Positions 43,305 through 52,711 of a stretch of DNA of 64,000 bases are shown here, piece by piece. The notes beneath the pieces are model-generated. The model made no database searches, was not told the origin of the DNA, and saw nothing but the letters and a program-made list of their open reading frames with translations. A program made the position numbers and the translations under genes. This DNA comes from Hwanghaeella sp964350445 (GTDB lineage Bacteria; Pseudomonadota; Alphaproteobacteria; UBA8366; Aestuariispiraceae): assembly GCA_964350445.1 (NCBI GenBank), contig CAYGKA010000001.1, positions 62,001 through 126,000 on the forward strand, read 5' to 3'. Position 1 is the stretch's first letter. Every line of letters starts with the position of its first letter.

Positions 43305-44605
43305 CGGTTCTGAAGAATGCCGAAAGCATGCCGCTCGACGAATTGGCGCCCGCCATGCACGAGGCCTGGCAGCGCCAAAGCGCCTATGTCGCCGGCAATT
43401 CGGCCTTCTATCAGGCCCTTTGGGATGGAAAGCGCCCGCCCAAATCTCTCAAGGACCTGCCCGAACTGCCGCTGTCGGAAAAGGTGCAACTGCGCGAGTC
43501 CCAGACCCGGCATCCGCCCTTTGGCAATTACCTCGTTTCGGAACGGTATGCGGTGAACCGCCTGCACCGGACTTCGGGCACGACGGGGCAGGCGATGAAC
43601 CTCGCCCTGTCCGCGCGCGATACCAGGATCACGCAGGAGGTCGGCGGCCGGTGCCACAGGGCTGCGGGCCTTACAGCCAACGACACGGTCGTCCATTGCC
43701 TGAACTATCAGATGTGGATGGGCGGCCTGACCGACCATCTGACCCTGGAGGCGACGGGCGCCCTTGTCGTTCCCTTCGGCGTCGGATCGACGGAACTGTT
43801 GGTTCGGACGATCCGGGAAGTCGGCATCAATGCCATTTCCTGCACGCCCTCCTACCCGAAAGTTCTGGAGGCTGTGATCGCGGAGAAGTTCCCGGGCCTT
43901 ACCCCGCGCGACCTGGGCTTGAAGCTCGGCCTGTTCGGTGGCGAGGCCGGCGTGGACGATCCGTCGTTCCGCGCCAGACTGCTGGAAACCTGGGGCATGC
44001 AGGCGCGGAACGCGAATTACGGTGTGTCCGACGTATTGTCGAATTTCGGCGCGGAATGCCCGCACGATACCAGCCTGCATTTCTTGGCTGCCGACGTGCT
44101 CTATCCCGAACTGATCGACCCGGAGAGCGGTGAGGCGCTGCCGTTGGAGGCGGGCCGGGACGGGGAATTGGTGCTGACCCATCTGGCGCGCGACTGCCAG
44201 CCACTGGTGCGGTTCCGGACCGGGGACATCATTGCCGTCCGGGCGACGGAACCCTGCCGCTGCGGCCGCACCGGTTTCCGGTTTTCCGTCACCGGCCGGT
44301 CGGACGATATGGTCGTGGTGCGCGGCTTGAACATGTTCCCGACCATGGTGGCCGCTGTCGTCAACGGTTTCGCCGAACTGTCCGGCGAGTATCGCATCGA
44401 ATTGGACATGCCGCCGCCTTACGACGTGCTTCCCGTCATCGCCGAATTGGCGAAAGGGGCAGGTGAGGAAGGGAACCTCGCGCAGCGCGTGGAAGCGGCG
44501 ATAAAAAGCCAGCTCGGCGCCAGCGCCAAGGTCACGCTGCTGCCGGCGGGAAGCCTGCCGCGCACGGAAGGCAAGACGAAACGGGTTATCAGGGGGTATC
44601 AATGA
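43301..44605 (+). CDS. Phenylacetate-CoA ligase-like (PaaK-type) AMP-forming ligase
   Basis: A 434-aa adenylating enzyme that activates a carboxylic acid to its CoA thioester. The nucleotide-binding loop is RTSGTTGQAMN and LFGGEAGVDD is the PaaK-type substrate segment. The adenylate-binding FRTGDI and the C-terminal RTEGKTKRVI with the catalytic Lys are present. It overlaps TetR and the hydratase by four bases on either side, forming a tight operon. It could activate an aromatic or steroid side-chain acid. Confidence 0.88.
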   Translation: MTVLKNAESMPLDELAPAMHEAWQRQSAYVAGNSAFYQALWDGKRPPKSLKDLPELPLSEKVQLRESQTRHPPFGNYLVSERYAVNRLHRTSGTTGQAMNLALSARDTRITQEVGGRCHRAAGLTANDTVVHCLNYQMWMGGLTDHLTLEATGALVVPFGVGSTELLVRTIREVGINAISCTPSYPKVLEAVIAEKFPGLTPRDLGLKLGLFGGEAGVDDPSFRARLLETWGMQARNANYGVSDVLSNFGAECPHDTSLHFLAADVLYPELIDPESGEALPLEAGRDGELVLTHLARDCQPLVRFRTGDIIAVRATEPCRCGRTGFRFSVTGRSDDMVVVRGLNMFPTMVAAVVNGFAELSGEYRIELDMPPPYDVLPVIAELAKGAGEEGNLAQRVEAAIKSQLGASAKVTLLPAGSLPRTEGKTKRVIRGYQ

Positions 44606-45363
44606 CCGACTTGAATTATGAAACGGTATTGAGTGCGGTCGATGCGGCCGGTGTGCGGACCATTACCCTGAATCGGCCCGCCAGCTTGAATGCGATGAAC
44701 CGGCAGTTGATAGACGATATCGCCACGGCGTTCGAGGACGCCAATGCCGATCCCGCGACCCGAGTGATCATCCTGACCGGCGCGGGCAAGGCATTTTGCG
44801 CCGGCGATGATCGCCGCGAGCATGTTCATCCGGAAACCGAGCAGGAGGCCCGCGACCTCGTCCATGCGATCCAGCGGGCTACCCATGCGATCACGTTGGG
44901 CCCAAAGCCGGTCGTCGGGGCGATCAATGGCTGGGCCGTCGGCGGCGGGTTTGAATGGGCGATCAACTGCGATTTCCCGATCTGGGCCGAAAGCGCCAAG
45001 GGGTTCTTCCCGGAAGTATCGCTGAATCTGTTCGTCACCGGGGCCGTGACATCGCTGTTGCCGGCGCTGGTCGGCCTCAACAAGGCCCGCGAGATGCTGT
45101 TCTTCGGCGACCGCTACGGCGCGACGGAGTTGAAGGAGATCGGGCTCGCCTGGAAAGTGGTGCCGGACGGGGATTTGATGGCGGAAGCGGCCGCGACGGC
45201 GGCACGCCTCGCAGCCTTGCCGGTCCTATCGGTCCGCGCCATGAAGCGGGTACTGAACAGCGCCGCGGTGCCGGACCTCCACAAGGCCCTGAATCTGGAA
45301 ACCGAAGCCACGATAGCGGGCTTCATGGATCCCGAAACGACACGCCTGTTGCAGGAATTCTGA
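44602..45363 (+). CDS. Enoyl-CoA hydratase/isomerase family protein
   Basis: A 253-aa crotonase-fold enzyme acting on an enoyl-CoA thioester. The oxyanion-hole segment FCAGDDRREH and the helix around GWAVGGGFEWAINCDF match the family. The catalytic Glu of hydratases is expected near residues 130-135, where FFPEVSLN gives a candidate. It is the last gene of the TetR-ligase-hydratase operon. Confidence 0.88.
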   Translation: MTDLNYETVLSAVDAAGVRTITLNRPASLNAMNRQLIDDIATAFEDANADPATRVIILTGAGKAFCAGDDRREHVHPETEQEARDLVHAIQRATHAITLGPKPVVGAINGWAVGGGFEWAINCDFPIWAESAKGFFPEVSLNLFVTGAVTSLLPALVGLNKAREMLFFGDRYGATELKEIGLAWKVVPDGDLMAEAAATAARLAALPVLSVRAMKRVLNSAAVPDLHKALNLETEATIAGFMDPETTRLLQEF

Positions 45364-45429
45364 CGAGCGGCGTTTGACGAGCAGCTTCAACAAACCGTGA
45401 GGCGCTGCCGTGGAACTTTTTGGAAAATT

Positions 45430-45503
45430 TGGCTGGGGGACTAGGATTCGAACCTAGATTGACGGAGTCAGAGTCCGCTGTCCTACCATTAGACGATCCC
45501 CCA
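45430..45503 (-). tRNA. tRNA-Gln (anticodon CTG)
   Basis: A complete cloverleaf on the minus strand. The acceptor TGGGGGA pairs with TCCCCCA, discriminator is G, and CCA is encoded at 45430-45432. The D arm GTCT/GGAC, anticodon stem GCGGA/TCCGT with loop CTCTGAC, a four-base variable loop and T stem CTAGG/CCTAG with TTCGAAT are all regular. The U1-A72 pair is typical of glutamine tRNA. Confidence 0.96.
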
Positions 45504-45730
45504 GCAGAGGGTCCCGGAAGCCGATCGGCGCCGTTTGGTGCCGAGAGTCGCGGATAACCGCCGATCTCCGTGGCCGGGAAGCCGGGTTCTAGCCAAGCCC
45601 GCGTCAACGGTCAAGCCACGGATCGAATTCCGACACCGGCCGGTTATCCAAGGGACAAAACCGACGGTCCGAATACTAAAATATTATGCTGATCTTGCTC
45701 ACCGCTTCAGCGGTACGGTATTAGAGGGTA

Positions 45731-46780
45731 ATGAAAAGTGAGATGCTGGGGCGCCCCGGCCCCCAGGAGAACCAGATCCCCCGTTTGACTCCCAGCGACA
45801 AGCCGCCACGCTTCGCCGCGATAGATATCGGCACGTCCAGTTGCCGGATGCTGATCGCGCGGTCCAAGGGCGACGGTTTTCAAGTCGTCGATTCCTTCGC
45901 CCGGAATGTCCGGCTTGGCAGCGGCGTTTCCGTCACCGGCGTCCTGTCCGACGATGCGATGGACAGGGCTATCGTTGCGCTTGGCATCTGCATGGAAAAA
46001 ATCCGTGAGCAAGGCGTGCACCGCCACCGGGCGGTGGCGACCGAAGCCTGCCGCAAGGCGCGGAACATAGATGGTTTCCTCGTCCGGGTGCAGCGCGAGT
46101 TGGACCTTGATGTGGAGGTCATCGGCACCGATGAGGAAGCACGCCTGGCGATCGCCGGCTGTCTGCCCCTGCTGAACCGGGAGCAGCGCTATGGGCTGGT
46201 CTTCGATATCGGCGGCGGCTCCACCCAGCTTGCCTGGCTCGGTTGCCGCGACGGCAATGCCGAGGTGATCGGCACCCATTCCATCCCGAACGGCGTCGTC
46301 TCGCTGACCGACCGGTATGGCAGCAAGCTGGCCGACCCGTCCTTGTATGAAAACTGCGTCGATGAAATGTCCGGCAAGGTACGCGATTTCTGCCATTCCC
46401 ATCGGATCGCCGATTATGTCGGCCGGGGCGAGGTTCAGATGATCGGAACGTCGGGCACCGTGACGACGCTGGCCGGGATCGAGATGGGCCTGGAACGTTA
46501 TATCCGCAGCCAGGTGGACGGCGCCTCGCTCTCCTTTGAGCGGATCGGCACGCTGACGGAGTTCCTGCGCCGCCTGGAACTGCCGCAATTGGCGGCCCAG
46601 CCCTGTATCGGCGAGGACAGGGCGGAACTCATGCTGGCCGGCTGCGCTATTTTGGAGGCTATTTGCACCTGTTGGCCCGTCGGACGGCTGAAAGTTGCCG
46701 ACAGGGGCTTGCGTGAAGGCATTCTTCTGGACCTTATGCGGCGCCACGAAGGAGAGCAAAATGGCGCGCGGCGGCGGTAA
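45731..46780 (+). CDS. Ppx/GppA phosphatase family protein
   Basis: A 349-aa member of the exopolyphosphatase / guanosine pentaphosphate phosphatase family. It shows the ASKHA N-terminal phosphate loop FAAIDIGTSSCRMLIA, the conserved catalytic-region EEARLAIAG, and a second phosphate loop FDIGGGSTQLAW. The short alphaproteobacterial form lacks the C-terminal HD-type extension of long Ppx proteins. It overlaps rlmE by 20 bases. It may act on (p)ppGpp or polyphosphate; the substrate is not resolved. Confidence 0.88.
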   Translation: MKSEMLGRPGPQENQIPRLTPSDKPPRFAAIDIGTSSCRMLIARSKGDGFQVVDSFARNVRLGSGVSVTGVLSDDAMDRAIVALGICMEKIREQGVHRHRAVATEACRKARNIDGFLVRVQRELDLDVEVIGTDEEARLAIAGCLPLLNREQRYGLVFDIGGGSTQLAWLGCRDGNAEVIGTHSIPNGVVSLTDRYGSKLADPSLYENCVDEMSGKVRDFCHSHRIADYVGRGEVQMIGTSGTVTTLAGIEMGLERYIRSQVDGASLSFERIGTLTEFLRRLELPQLAAQPCIGEDRAELMLAGCAILEAICTCWPVGRLKVADRGLREGILLDLMRRHEGEQNGARRR

Positions 46781-47540
46781 AGGAACAGGATCCGGGAAAT
46801 CCAAGGGCGGCGGCCTGGGTGGGGCCCGGCATACGACGGTGCGGGTGAAGACCGCGCGGCGGCGCAAGAACTCCTCCACGCGCTGGCTGGCGCGCCAGTT
46901 GAACGATCCCTATGTCGTCGAGGCCAAGGCGCGCGGTTTCCGTAGCCGGGCCGCCTTCAAACTGCTCGATATCGACGACCGGTATGGATTCCTGAAACCC
47001 GGCATGGCGGTGGTCGATCTGGGCTGCGCGCCGGGGGGCTGGACGCAGGTTGCCGTCGATCGTGTCAAAGCCGGCAAGGATGGCGGCGGCAAGGTGGTCG
47101 GCGTCGATGTGTTGGAAGCCGAGCAAGTTGCCGGTGCGACCATCTTCCAGGCCGATTTCATGGACGACGATACGCCCGAGCGTCTGAAAGCGCTGTTGGA
47201 CGGTCCGGCCGACGCGGTTCTGACCGATATGGCCGCCAATACCACCGGGCACCCGCAAACGGACCACATCCGCATCATCGCCTTGGCGGAAATGGCGCTC
47301 GATTTTGCATTCGAAGTGTTGGCGCCCGGCGGCTCATTCGTCGCCAAAGTGTTCTCCGGTGGCGCCGAAGCGTCCCTGCTGGCCCGATTGAAGCGGAATT
47401 TCACCCGGGTTGCGCATTTCAAGCCGCCTTCGAGCCGCAAGGAGTCCGCTGAGACCTATGTCATCGCCATTGGGTACAAGGGGGAGGCCAAAGGCCGTCC
47501 TGCATCCGATGAGAGTGAAAACGTGGATGAGGAGTCCTGA
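46761..47540 (+). CDS. rlmE: 23S rRNA (uridine-2552-2'-O)-methyltransferase
   Basis: A 259-aa RrmJ/FtsJ-family SAM enzyme that methylates the A-loop uridine of 23S rRNA in late 50S assembly. The SAM loop is VVDLGCAPGGWTQVAV, and the catalytic K-D-K-E tetrad is suggested by Lys (FRSRAAFKLLDI), Asp (VLTDMAAN), Lys (SFVAKVFSG) and Glu (SAETYVIAIG). A Gly/Lys/Arg-rich basic extension of about 40 residues precedes the domain. ATG 46761 has GGAGA upstream; the frame opens further left inside ppx. Confidence 0.94.
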   Translation: MARGGGKGTGSGKSKGGGLGGARHTTVRVKTARRRKNSSTRWLARQLNDPYVVEAKARGFRSRAAFKLLDIDDRYGFLKPGMAVVDLGCAPGGWTQVAVDRVKAGKDGGGKVVGVDVLEAEQVAGATIFQADFMDDDTPERLKALLDGPADAVLTDMAANTTGHPQTDHIRIIALAEMALDFAFEVLAPGGSFVAKVFSGGAEASLLARLKRNFTRVAHFKPPSSRKESAETYVIAIGYKGEAKGRPASDESENVDEES

Positions 47541-47709
47541 TTTGCATCCCCGCCCTGAAAATCTGGTCTAATTTTCGGTTCATTTGCAGATACGCTTCTC
47601 CTTAAGGCTTAAAAATTTGTGATTTTTGCAAAGGGTGACCCCGGTTCTGCTTGCTTTTGGCGGAATCCTGACTATTTTCCCGGCAACATTGTCGCTGAGG
47701 AGAAAAGCC

Positions 47710-49203
47710 ATGCCCGATACCGGACGCGTTTCAACGGATTATGGTTTTGCCAAGGCGCTGACCTTCGACGATGTCCTGCTGCAGCCCGGTTATTCCCAGG
47801 TGCTGCCTCACAACACCAAGACCGGAACCATGCTGACCCGCACGGTTGAACTCGGCATTCCGATTGTTTCCGCCGCTATGGACACAGTGACCGAAGGCCG
47901 GTTGGCGATCGCCATGGCGCAACACGGCGGCCTTGGCGTTGTCCACAAGAACATGTCCATCGAAGCCCAGGCGGCACAGGTCCGACAGGTCAAACGGTTC
48001 GAATCCGGGATGGTGGTTAATCCCATAACTATCAATCCTGACAAGACCTTGGCCGATGCTCTTGATATTATGGATCGGCATGGAATTCACGGCATTCCCG
48101 TCGTTTCCAAGCGCAGCGGCAAGCTGGCGGGCATCCTGACGAACCGCGACGTGCGCTTCGCCGACGACCTCTCGACGCCGGTACGCGACCTGATGACCAA
48201 GCGTGGTCTGGTCACCGTCACGGAAGGCGTCTCTCGTGAGGAAGCCAAACGGCTGCTGCACCATCACCGTATCGAAAAGCTGCTGGTGATCGACGATGAA
48301 AGGCGCTGCGTCGGCCTGATCACCGTGAAGGATATCGAAAAGTCCAGGGCCTTCCCGAATGCGTGCAAGGACGAGAAGGGCCGCCTGCGCGTCGCCGCTG
48401 CGACCGGCACCGGTGCGGAAGGTCTGGCGCGGGCGGAAGCTCTGCTGGATGAAGGCTGCGACGTCATCGTCGTCGATACGGCCCATGGCCACAGCGCCGG
48501 AGTGCTCGACCAGGTCAGCAGCGTGAAGCGGCTCTCGAACTATGCCCAGGTCATTGCCGGAAACGTGGCGACGCCGGACGGCGCAAAGGCGCTGATCGAC
48601 GCGGGCGCCGACGCCGTGAAGATCGGCATCGGCCCGGGATCGATCTGCACGACGCGGATCGTTGCCGGTGTCGGTGTGCCGCAATTCACCGCGATCATGG
48701 AAGCCTCCGAGGTTTGCCGTGCCGCCGGTGTCCCGGCCATCGCCGATGGCGGCATCAAATATTCCGGCGATCTGGCCAAAGCGATCGCGGCAGGCGCCGA
48801 TTGCGCGATGATCGGTTCCCTGCTGGCCGGAACGGACGAAAGCCCCGGCGAAGTCTTCCTGTACCAGGGCCGGTCCTATAAATCCTATCGGGGCATGGGT
48901 TCGGCAGGCGCCATGGCGCGCGGCTCGGCCGACCGTTATTTCCAGGAAGAAGTGAAGGAAAGCCACAAATTCGTGCCGGAAGGCGTCGAAGGCCGGGTGC
49001 CCTACAAGGGCCCGGTGGCGGAGGTCCTGCACCAGCTGATGGGCGGGTTGCGGGCGGCCATGGGCTATACCGGCAACGGGTCGATCGCCGAAATGCAGCA
49101 AAACTGCGTGTTCAGGGAAATCACCGGCGCCGGTCTGCGCGAAAGCCATGTCCACGACATCACAGTGACCAAGGAATCCGCGAACTACCGGATCGAAAAT
49201 TGA
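47710..49203 (+). CDS. guaB: Inosine-5'-monophosphate dehydrogenase
   Basis: A 497-aa enzyme catalysing the NAD-dependent oxidation of IMP to XMP, the committed step to guanine nucleotides. It shows FDDVLLQPGYSQVLP at the N-terminus, two CBS domains at about residues 95-210, the catalytic-Cys loop GIGPGSICTTRIVAGVG, and the flap with GSADRYFQEE. GAGGAG lies just before ATG 47710; the frame is open upstream to 47626 but that N-terminus is not family-like. It leads the guaB-rsmB-ridA-guaA cluster. Confidence 0.96.
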   Translation: MPDTGRVSTDYGFAKALTFDDVLLQPGYSQVLPHNTKTGTMLTRTVELGIPIVSAAMDTVTEGRLAIAMAQHGGLGVVHKNMSIEAQAAQVRQVKRFESGMVVNPITINPDKTLADALDIMDRHGIHGIPVVSKRSGKLAGILTNRDVRFADDLSTPVRDLMTKRGLVTVTEGVSREEAKRLLHHHRIEKLLVIDDERRCVGLITVKDIEKSRAFPNACKDEKGRLRVAAATGTGAEGLARAEALLDEGCDVIVVDTAHGHSAGVLDQVSSVKRLSNYAQVIAGNVATPDGAKALIDAGADAVKIGIGPGSICTTRIVAGVGVPQFTAIMEASEVCRAAGVPAIADGGIKYSGDLAKAIAAGADCAMIGSLLAGTDESPGEVFLYQGRSYKSYRGMGSAGAMARGSADRYFQEEVKESHKFVPEGVEGRVPYKGPVAEVLHQLMGGLRAAMGYTGNGSIAEMQQNCVFREITGAGLRESHVHDITVTKESANYRIEN

Positions 49204-49255
49204 TCGTGTCGGGTAACGCATCTTCCAGGGATCGCATTGTGGCGGGGACCGCCGC

Positions 49256-50584
49256 ATGAAGGCGGGCGCGCGTCTCCAAACCGCGATCGAGCTCCTCGAC
49301 GACATCGAGGCACAGACCGGAAAACCAGCTGACGCGGTGCTGTCGGACGGACTCCGGCAGCGGCGCTATGCCGGGTCCAAGGACCGTGCCGCCATTGCAG
49401 AAACCGTCTATGGCGTGCTGCGCCGGCGGGCCCAGGTCGATTGGTGGCTGTCCCGCAGTGCATTGCCCGTCACCGGCCGCGGCCGCGTGCTGACCTATAC
49501 CGCGTTGGCGGCTGACGAGGAGGGCGCGCGCGCCCTGTCCGAATTCGCCGATGCGGGCGCCTACGGCATTGAACCGCCGAGTGAGGAGGAACGCGCCTGG
49601 CTGGACGGCATCCTCGGCCATGGCCTCGACCATCCCGATCAACCGGCTGCGATTGCCGCGAACCTGCCGGAATGGTTCGCGACGGGCTTGAGCGAACAAT
49701 ATGGCGCGGACTGGCAGCGCCAGGCGGCCGCCTTGTGCGAGGAAGCGCCGGTCGACGTGCGCGCCAACCTGTTGAAGACGGACCGGGAGGGCGCCGCCGT
49801 CGCCTTGGCGCAGGAGGGGATCGAGACCGCTTATTGCGCATTGTCGCCCGTTGGTCTGCGCTTGACCCGTCGGCGGCCGTTGCGTGGCACCAAGGCCTTC
49901 AAGGAAGGCTGGATCGAGGTCCAGGACGAAGGGTCACAACTCGTCGCCTTGCTGACCCATGCGCAGCCCGGCATGAAGGTTGTCGATTTCTGCGCCGGCG
50001 CGGGCGGCAAGACCCTGGCACTGGCCGCGGGTATGGAAAACAAGGGTCGGATCGTCGCCTGCGACACGTCCGAACACCGCCTGAACCGTGCGGCGGACCG
50101 TCTGAAACGGGCCGGCTCCTTCACGGTCGAGCGCAGGGTTCTGTCATCCGCCCGCGACAAATGGGTGAAGCGTCGCTCCGGCCGGTTCGACGGCGGTTTC
50201 GACCGCGTCCTGGTGGATGCGCCCTGCACGGGGTCCGGCACCTGGCGGCGGAACCCGGACCAGAAATGGCGGGTGGGTGAGAACGACGTTGCCGAATTGA
50301 GCGCCCTGCAATCGGAAATCCTGGGCTCGGCAGCCCGGCTCGTCCTGCCCGGCGGGAGGCTGGTCTATGCGACCTGTTCGCTCTTGAAAGCCGAGAACGA
50401 GGACCGTATCGAAGCCTTTCTGGCCGAACGGCAGGATTTCTTCCGCTTCCCGATCGAGGATGTTTGGGCGGAGTCGGTCGGCGGACCGTGCCCGATGACG
50501 GGCGGCGCCCTGCAATTGACGCCGGCGGACCATGACACAGATGGATTCTATTGCGCAGTGCTGGGCAGGAAGCTGGTCAGCTAG
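49256..50584 (+). CDS. RsmB/NOP family rRNA cytosine-5 methyltransferase
   Basis: A 442-aa SAM-dependent RNA m5C methyltransferase. An N-terminal NusB-like helical region precedes the catalytic domain with VVDFCAGAGGKTLALAA as SAM loop. The two catalytic cysteines are in VLVDAPCTGSGTWRRNP and VYATCSLLKAENED. It starts 52 bases after guaB. Which RNA position it modifies is not determined. Confidence 0.92.
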   Translation: MKAGARLQTAIELLDDIEAQTGKPADAVLSDGLRQRRYAGSKDRAAIAETVYGVLRRRAQVDWWLSRSALPVTGRGRVLTYTALAADEEGARALSEFADAGAYGIEPPSEEERAWLDGILGHGLDHPDQPAAIAANLPEWFATGLSEQYGADWQRQAAALCEEAPVDVRANLLKTDREGAAVALAQEGIETAYCALSPVGLRLTRRRPLRGTKAFKEGWIEVQDEGSQLVALLTHAQPGMKVVDFCAGAGGKTLALAAGMENKGRIVACDTSEHRLNRAADRLKRAGSFTVERRVLSSARDKWVKRRSGRFDGGFDRVLVDAPCTGSGTWRRNPDQKWRVGENDVAELSALQSEILGSAARLVLPGGRLVYATCSLLKAENEDRIEAFLAERQDFFRFPIEDVWAESVGGPCPMTGGALQLTPADHDTDGFYCAVLGRKLVS

Positions 50585-50614
50585 GGGACGACACGGAGAG
50601 ACGGGGGAGAAACG

Positions 50615-51010
50615 ATGAGCGGAATACTGCACCACATGATCGCCGGCGGGCCGAGGCCGGTGGCGCCTTTCTCCCACGCGACGGAAGTGGACGGTTTCGT
50701 CTTCCTCACCGGACAGATGCCGACCTACCCCGACGATCCGAACAAGCCGCCGCCCGAGGGGATCGAAGCACAGACCAAACGTGTGATGGATAATCTGGTC
50801 CTGATCCTCAAAGGGGTCGGCCTCGACCTAACCCATGTTTTCCAAGTTCGAATCTATCTCACTGAATTCGAACGCGATTATGGGGTCATGAACGAAACCT
50901 ATCTTGGCTATTTCAAGCCCGGCAAACTGCCGGCGCGGACAACAATCGGCGTGACCGGCTTGGCCGTCGGCGCATTGGTCGAAATCGACATGATCGCGAA
51001 ACGCTTCTGA
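50615..51010 (+). CDS. RidA family protein
   Basis: A 131-aa YjgF/YER057c/UK114 protein of the trimeric enamine/imine deaminase family, which detoxifies reactive enamines from PLP enzymes. GFVFLTGQMPTYPDD is the early strand, and the C-terminal ARTTIGVTGLAVGALVEIDM carries the conserved Arg. A start at ATG 50615 has GGGGGAGA upstream. Confidence 0.92.
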   Translation: MSGILHHMIAGGPRPVAPFSHATEVDGFVFLTGQMPTYPDDPNKPPPEGIEAQTKRVMDNLVLILKGVGLDLTHVFQVRIYLTEFERDYGVMNETYLGYFKPGKLPARTTIGVTGLAVGALVEIDMIAKRF

Positions 51011-51107
51011 ACCCCGAGCCAACTACCCGAATGGACCGCCTGAAACGCCTGCCCAAAACGCCCGCCCGAACGATCCGCCCGACCGCCAGAAGGAAAGACC
51101 CGACATC

Positions 51108-52673
51108 ATGACAGACATTTCCACCGACGACCGTATCCTGATCATCGATTTCGGCAGCCAGGTGACCCAGTTGATCGCGCGCCGGGTCCGCGAGGGCGGC
51201 GTCTATTGCGAAATTCATCCCTTCAACAAGGTGACCGCAGACAGCATCCGCGACTTCAACCCGAAGGGCGTCATCCTCTCGGGCGGGCCGGCCAGCGTAA
51301 CTCATGACGATACGCCGCGCGCGCCGGAAGACCTGTTCGAGACGGATTTGCCGGTATTGGGCATCTGTTATGGCCAGCAGACGCTGTGCGCCCAGTTGGG
51401 CGGCGAGGTTGCCCCGGGCAAGCATCACGAATTCGGCCGGGCGCAGCTTGAAGTGACGGACGACTGTATTCTGTTCGACGGTGTCTGGACGAAGGGCGAC
51501 GCTGACCAGGTCTGGATGAGCCACGGGGACACGGTTACGAAACTGCCCGCCGGTTTTCGCGTCGTCGGCAAAAGCGGCAACGCGCCCTTTGCCGCCATCG
51601 CGGACGACGATCGGCGCTACTATGCGGTTCAGTTCCACCCCGAGGTCGTGCACACGCCGCGCGGCGCAGAATTGCTGAAGAATTTCGTCCACCGCGTCTG
51701 CGGCTGCAGCGGCGAATGGACCATGGCCCATTTCCGGGCCGAGGAGATCGAGAAGATCCGCAAACAGGTCGGCGACAAGAAGGTCATCTGCGGCTTGTCG
51801 GGCGGGGTCGACTCTTCGGTTGCCGCCGTGCTGATTCATGAGGCGATCGGCGATCAGCTGACCTGCATCTATGTCGATCACGGATTGATGCGACTAAACG
51901 AGTCCGAGCAGGTCGTCCGCGTCTTCCGCGACCATTACAACATTCCGCTGATCCACCGGGACGCCAGTGATCTTTTCCTCGGCAAGCTCGCCGGGGTCAC
52001 GGATCCCGAACGGAAGCGCAAGATCATCGGCGGCCTTTTCATTGACGTTTTCGAGGAGGAGGCGACGAAGATCGGCGGGGCCGATTTCCTGGCCCAGGGC
52101 ACGCTGTATCCGGATGTCATCGAGAGCGTTTCCTTCCACGGTGGCCCGTCCGTCACCATCAAGTCGCACCACAATGTGGGCGGTCTGCCGGAACGGATGA
52201 ACATGCAACTGGTCGAGCCGCTGCGCGAATTGTTCAAGGATGAGGTGCGGGACCTTGGTCGCGAACTGGGCCTGCCCGAAATTCTGGTTGGGCGTCACCC
52301 GTTCCCGGGGCCGGGCCTCGCCATCCGCATTCCGGGCGAAGTGACCAGGGAAGCCGCCGACATTCTGCGCCAGGCCGACGCCGTCTATCTGGACGAAATC
52401 CGCAAGGCCGGCCTATATGACGAAATCTGGCAGGCCTTCGCCGTGCTGCTGCCGGTGAAGACGGTCGGCGTGATGGGCGACAGCCGCACCTATGACCATG
52501 TCTGTGCGCTGCGCGCCGTGACCTCGACCGACGGCATGACCGCCGACAGCTACCCGTTCGATCATTCCTTCCTGTCGGCCTGCGCCACCCGCATCATCAA
52601 CGAGGTGCGGGGCGTCAACCGCGTGGTCTACGACGTCACCTCCAAACCGCCGGGCACGATCGAGTGGGAGTGA
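51108..52673 (+). CDS. guaA: GMP synthase (glutamine-hydrolysing)
   Basis: A 521-aa two-domain enzyme that aminates XMP to GMP. The N-terminal class I glutamine amidotransferase has GICYGQQTLC as nucleophile elbow, and its His/Glu pair is in QFHPEVVHT. The ATP-pyrophosphatase domain has GLSGGVDSSVAA as P-loop, and the C-terminal dimer domain ends PGTIEWE. It follows ridA by 97 bases of C-rich, purine-poor sequence. With guaB it gives the two GMP steps in one cluster. Confidence 0.97.
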   Translation: MTDISTDDRILIIDFGSQVTQLIARRVREGGVYCEIHPFNKVTADSIRDFNPKGVILSGGPASVTHDDTPRAPEDLFETDLPVLGICYGQQTLCAQLGGEVAPGKHHEFGRAQLEVTDDCILFDGVWTKGDADQVWMSHGDTVTKLPAGFRVVGKSGNAPFAAIADDDRRYYAVQFHPEVVHTPRGAELLKNFVHRVCGCSGEWTMAHFRAEEIEKIRKQVGDKKVICGLSGGVDSSVAAVLIHEAIGDQLTCIYVDHGLMRLNESEQVVRVFRDHYNIPLIHRDASDLFLGKLAGVTDPERKRKIIGGLFIDVFEEEATKIGGADFLAQGTLYPDVIESVSFHGGPSVTIKSHHNVGGLPERMNMQLVEPLRELFKDEVRDLGRELGLPEILVGRHPFPGPGLAIRIPGEVTREAADILRQADAVYLDEIRKAGLYDEIWQAFAVLLPVKTVGVMGDSRTYDHVCALRAVTSTDGMTADSYPFDHSFLSACATRIINEVRGVNRVVYDVTSKPPGTIEWE

Positions 52674-52711
52674 CCAGCCCTCCCAAGGTCGTTCCGGTTT
52701 AGGAATACAGC

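Noticed and set aside
47731..49305. 524-aa minus-strand frame across guaB
   Set aside because: Shadow of guaB, caused by high GC at third positions.
51011..51107. C-rich repeat-like leader before guaA as a regulatory RNA
   Set aside because: The CGCC-type runs show no clear stem set; they could equally be a Rho-use site or composition bias.
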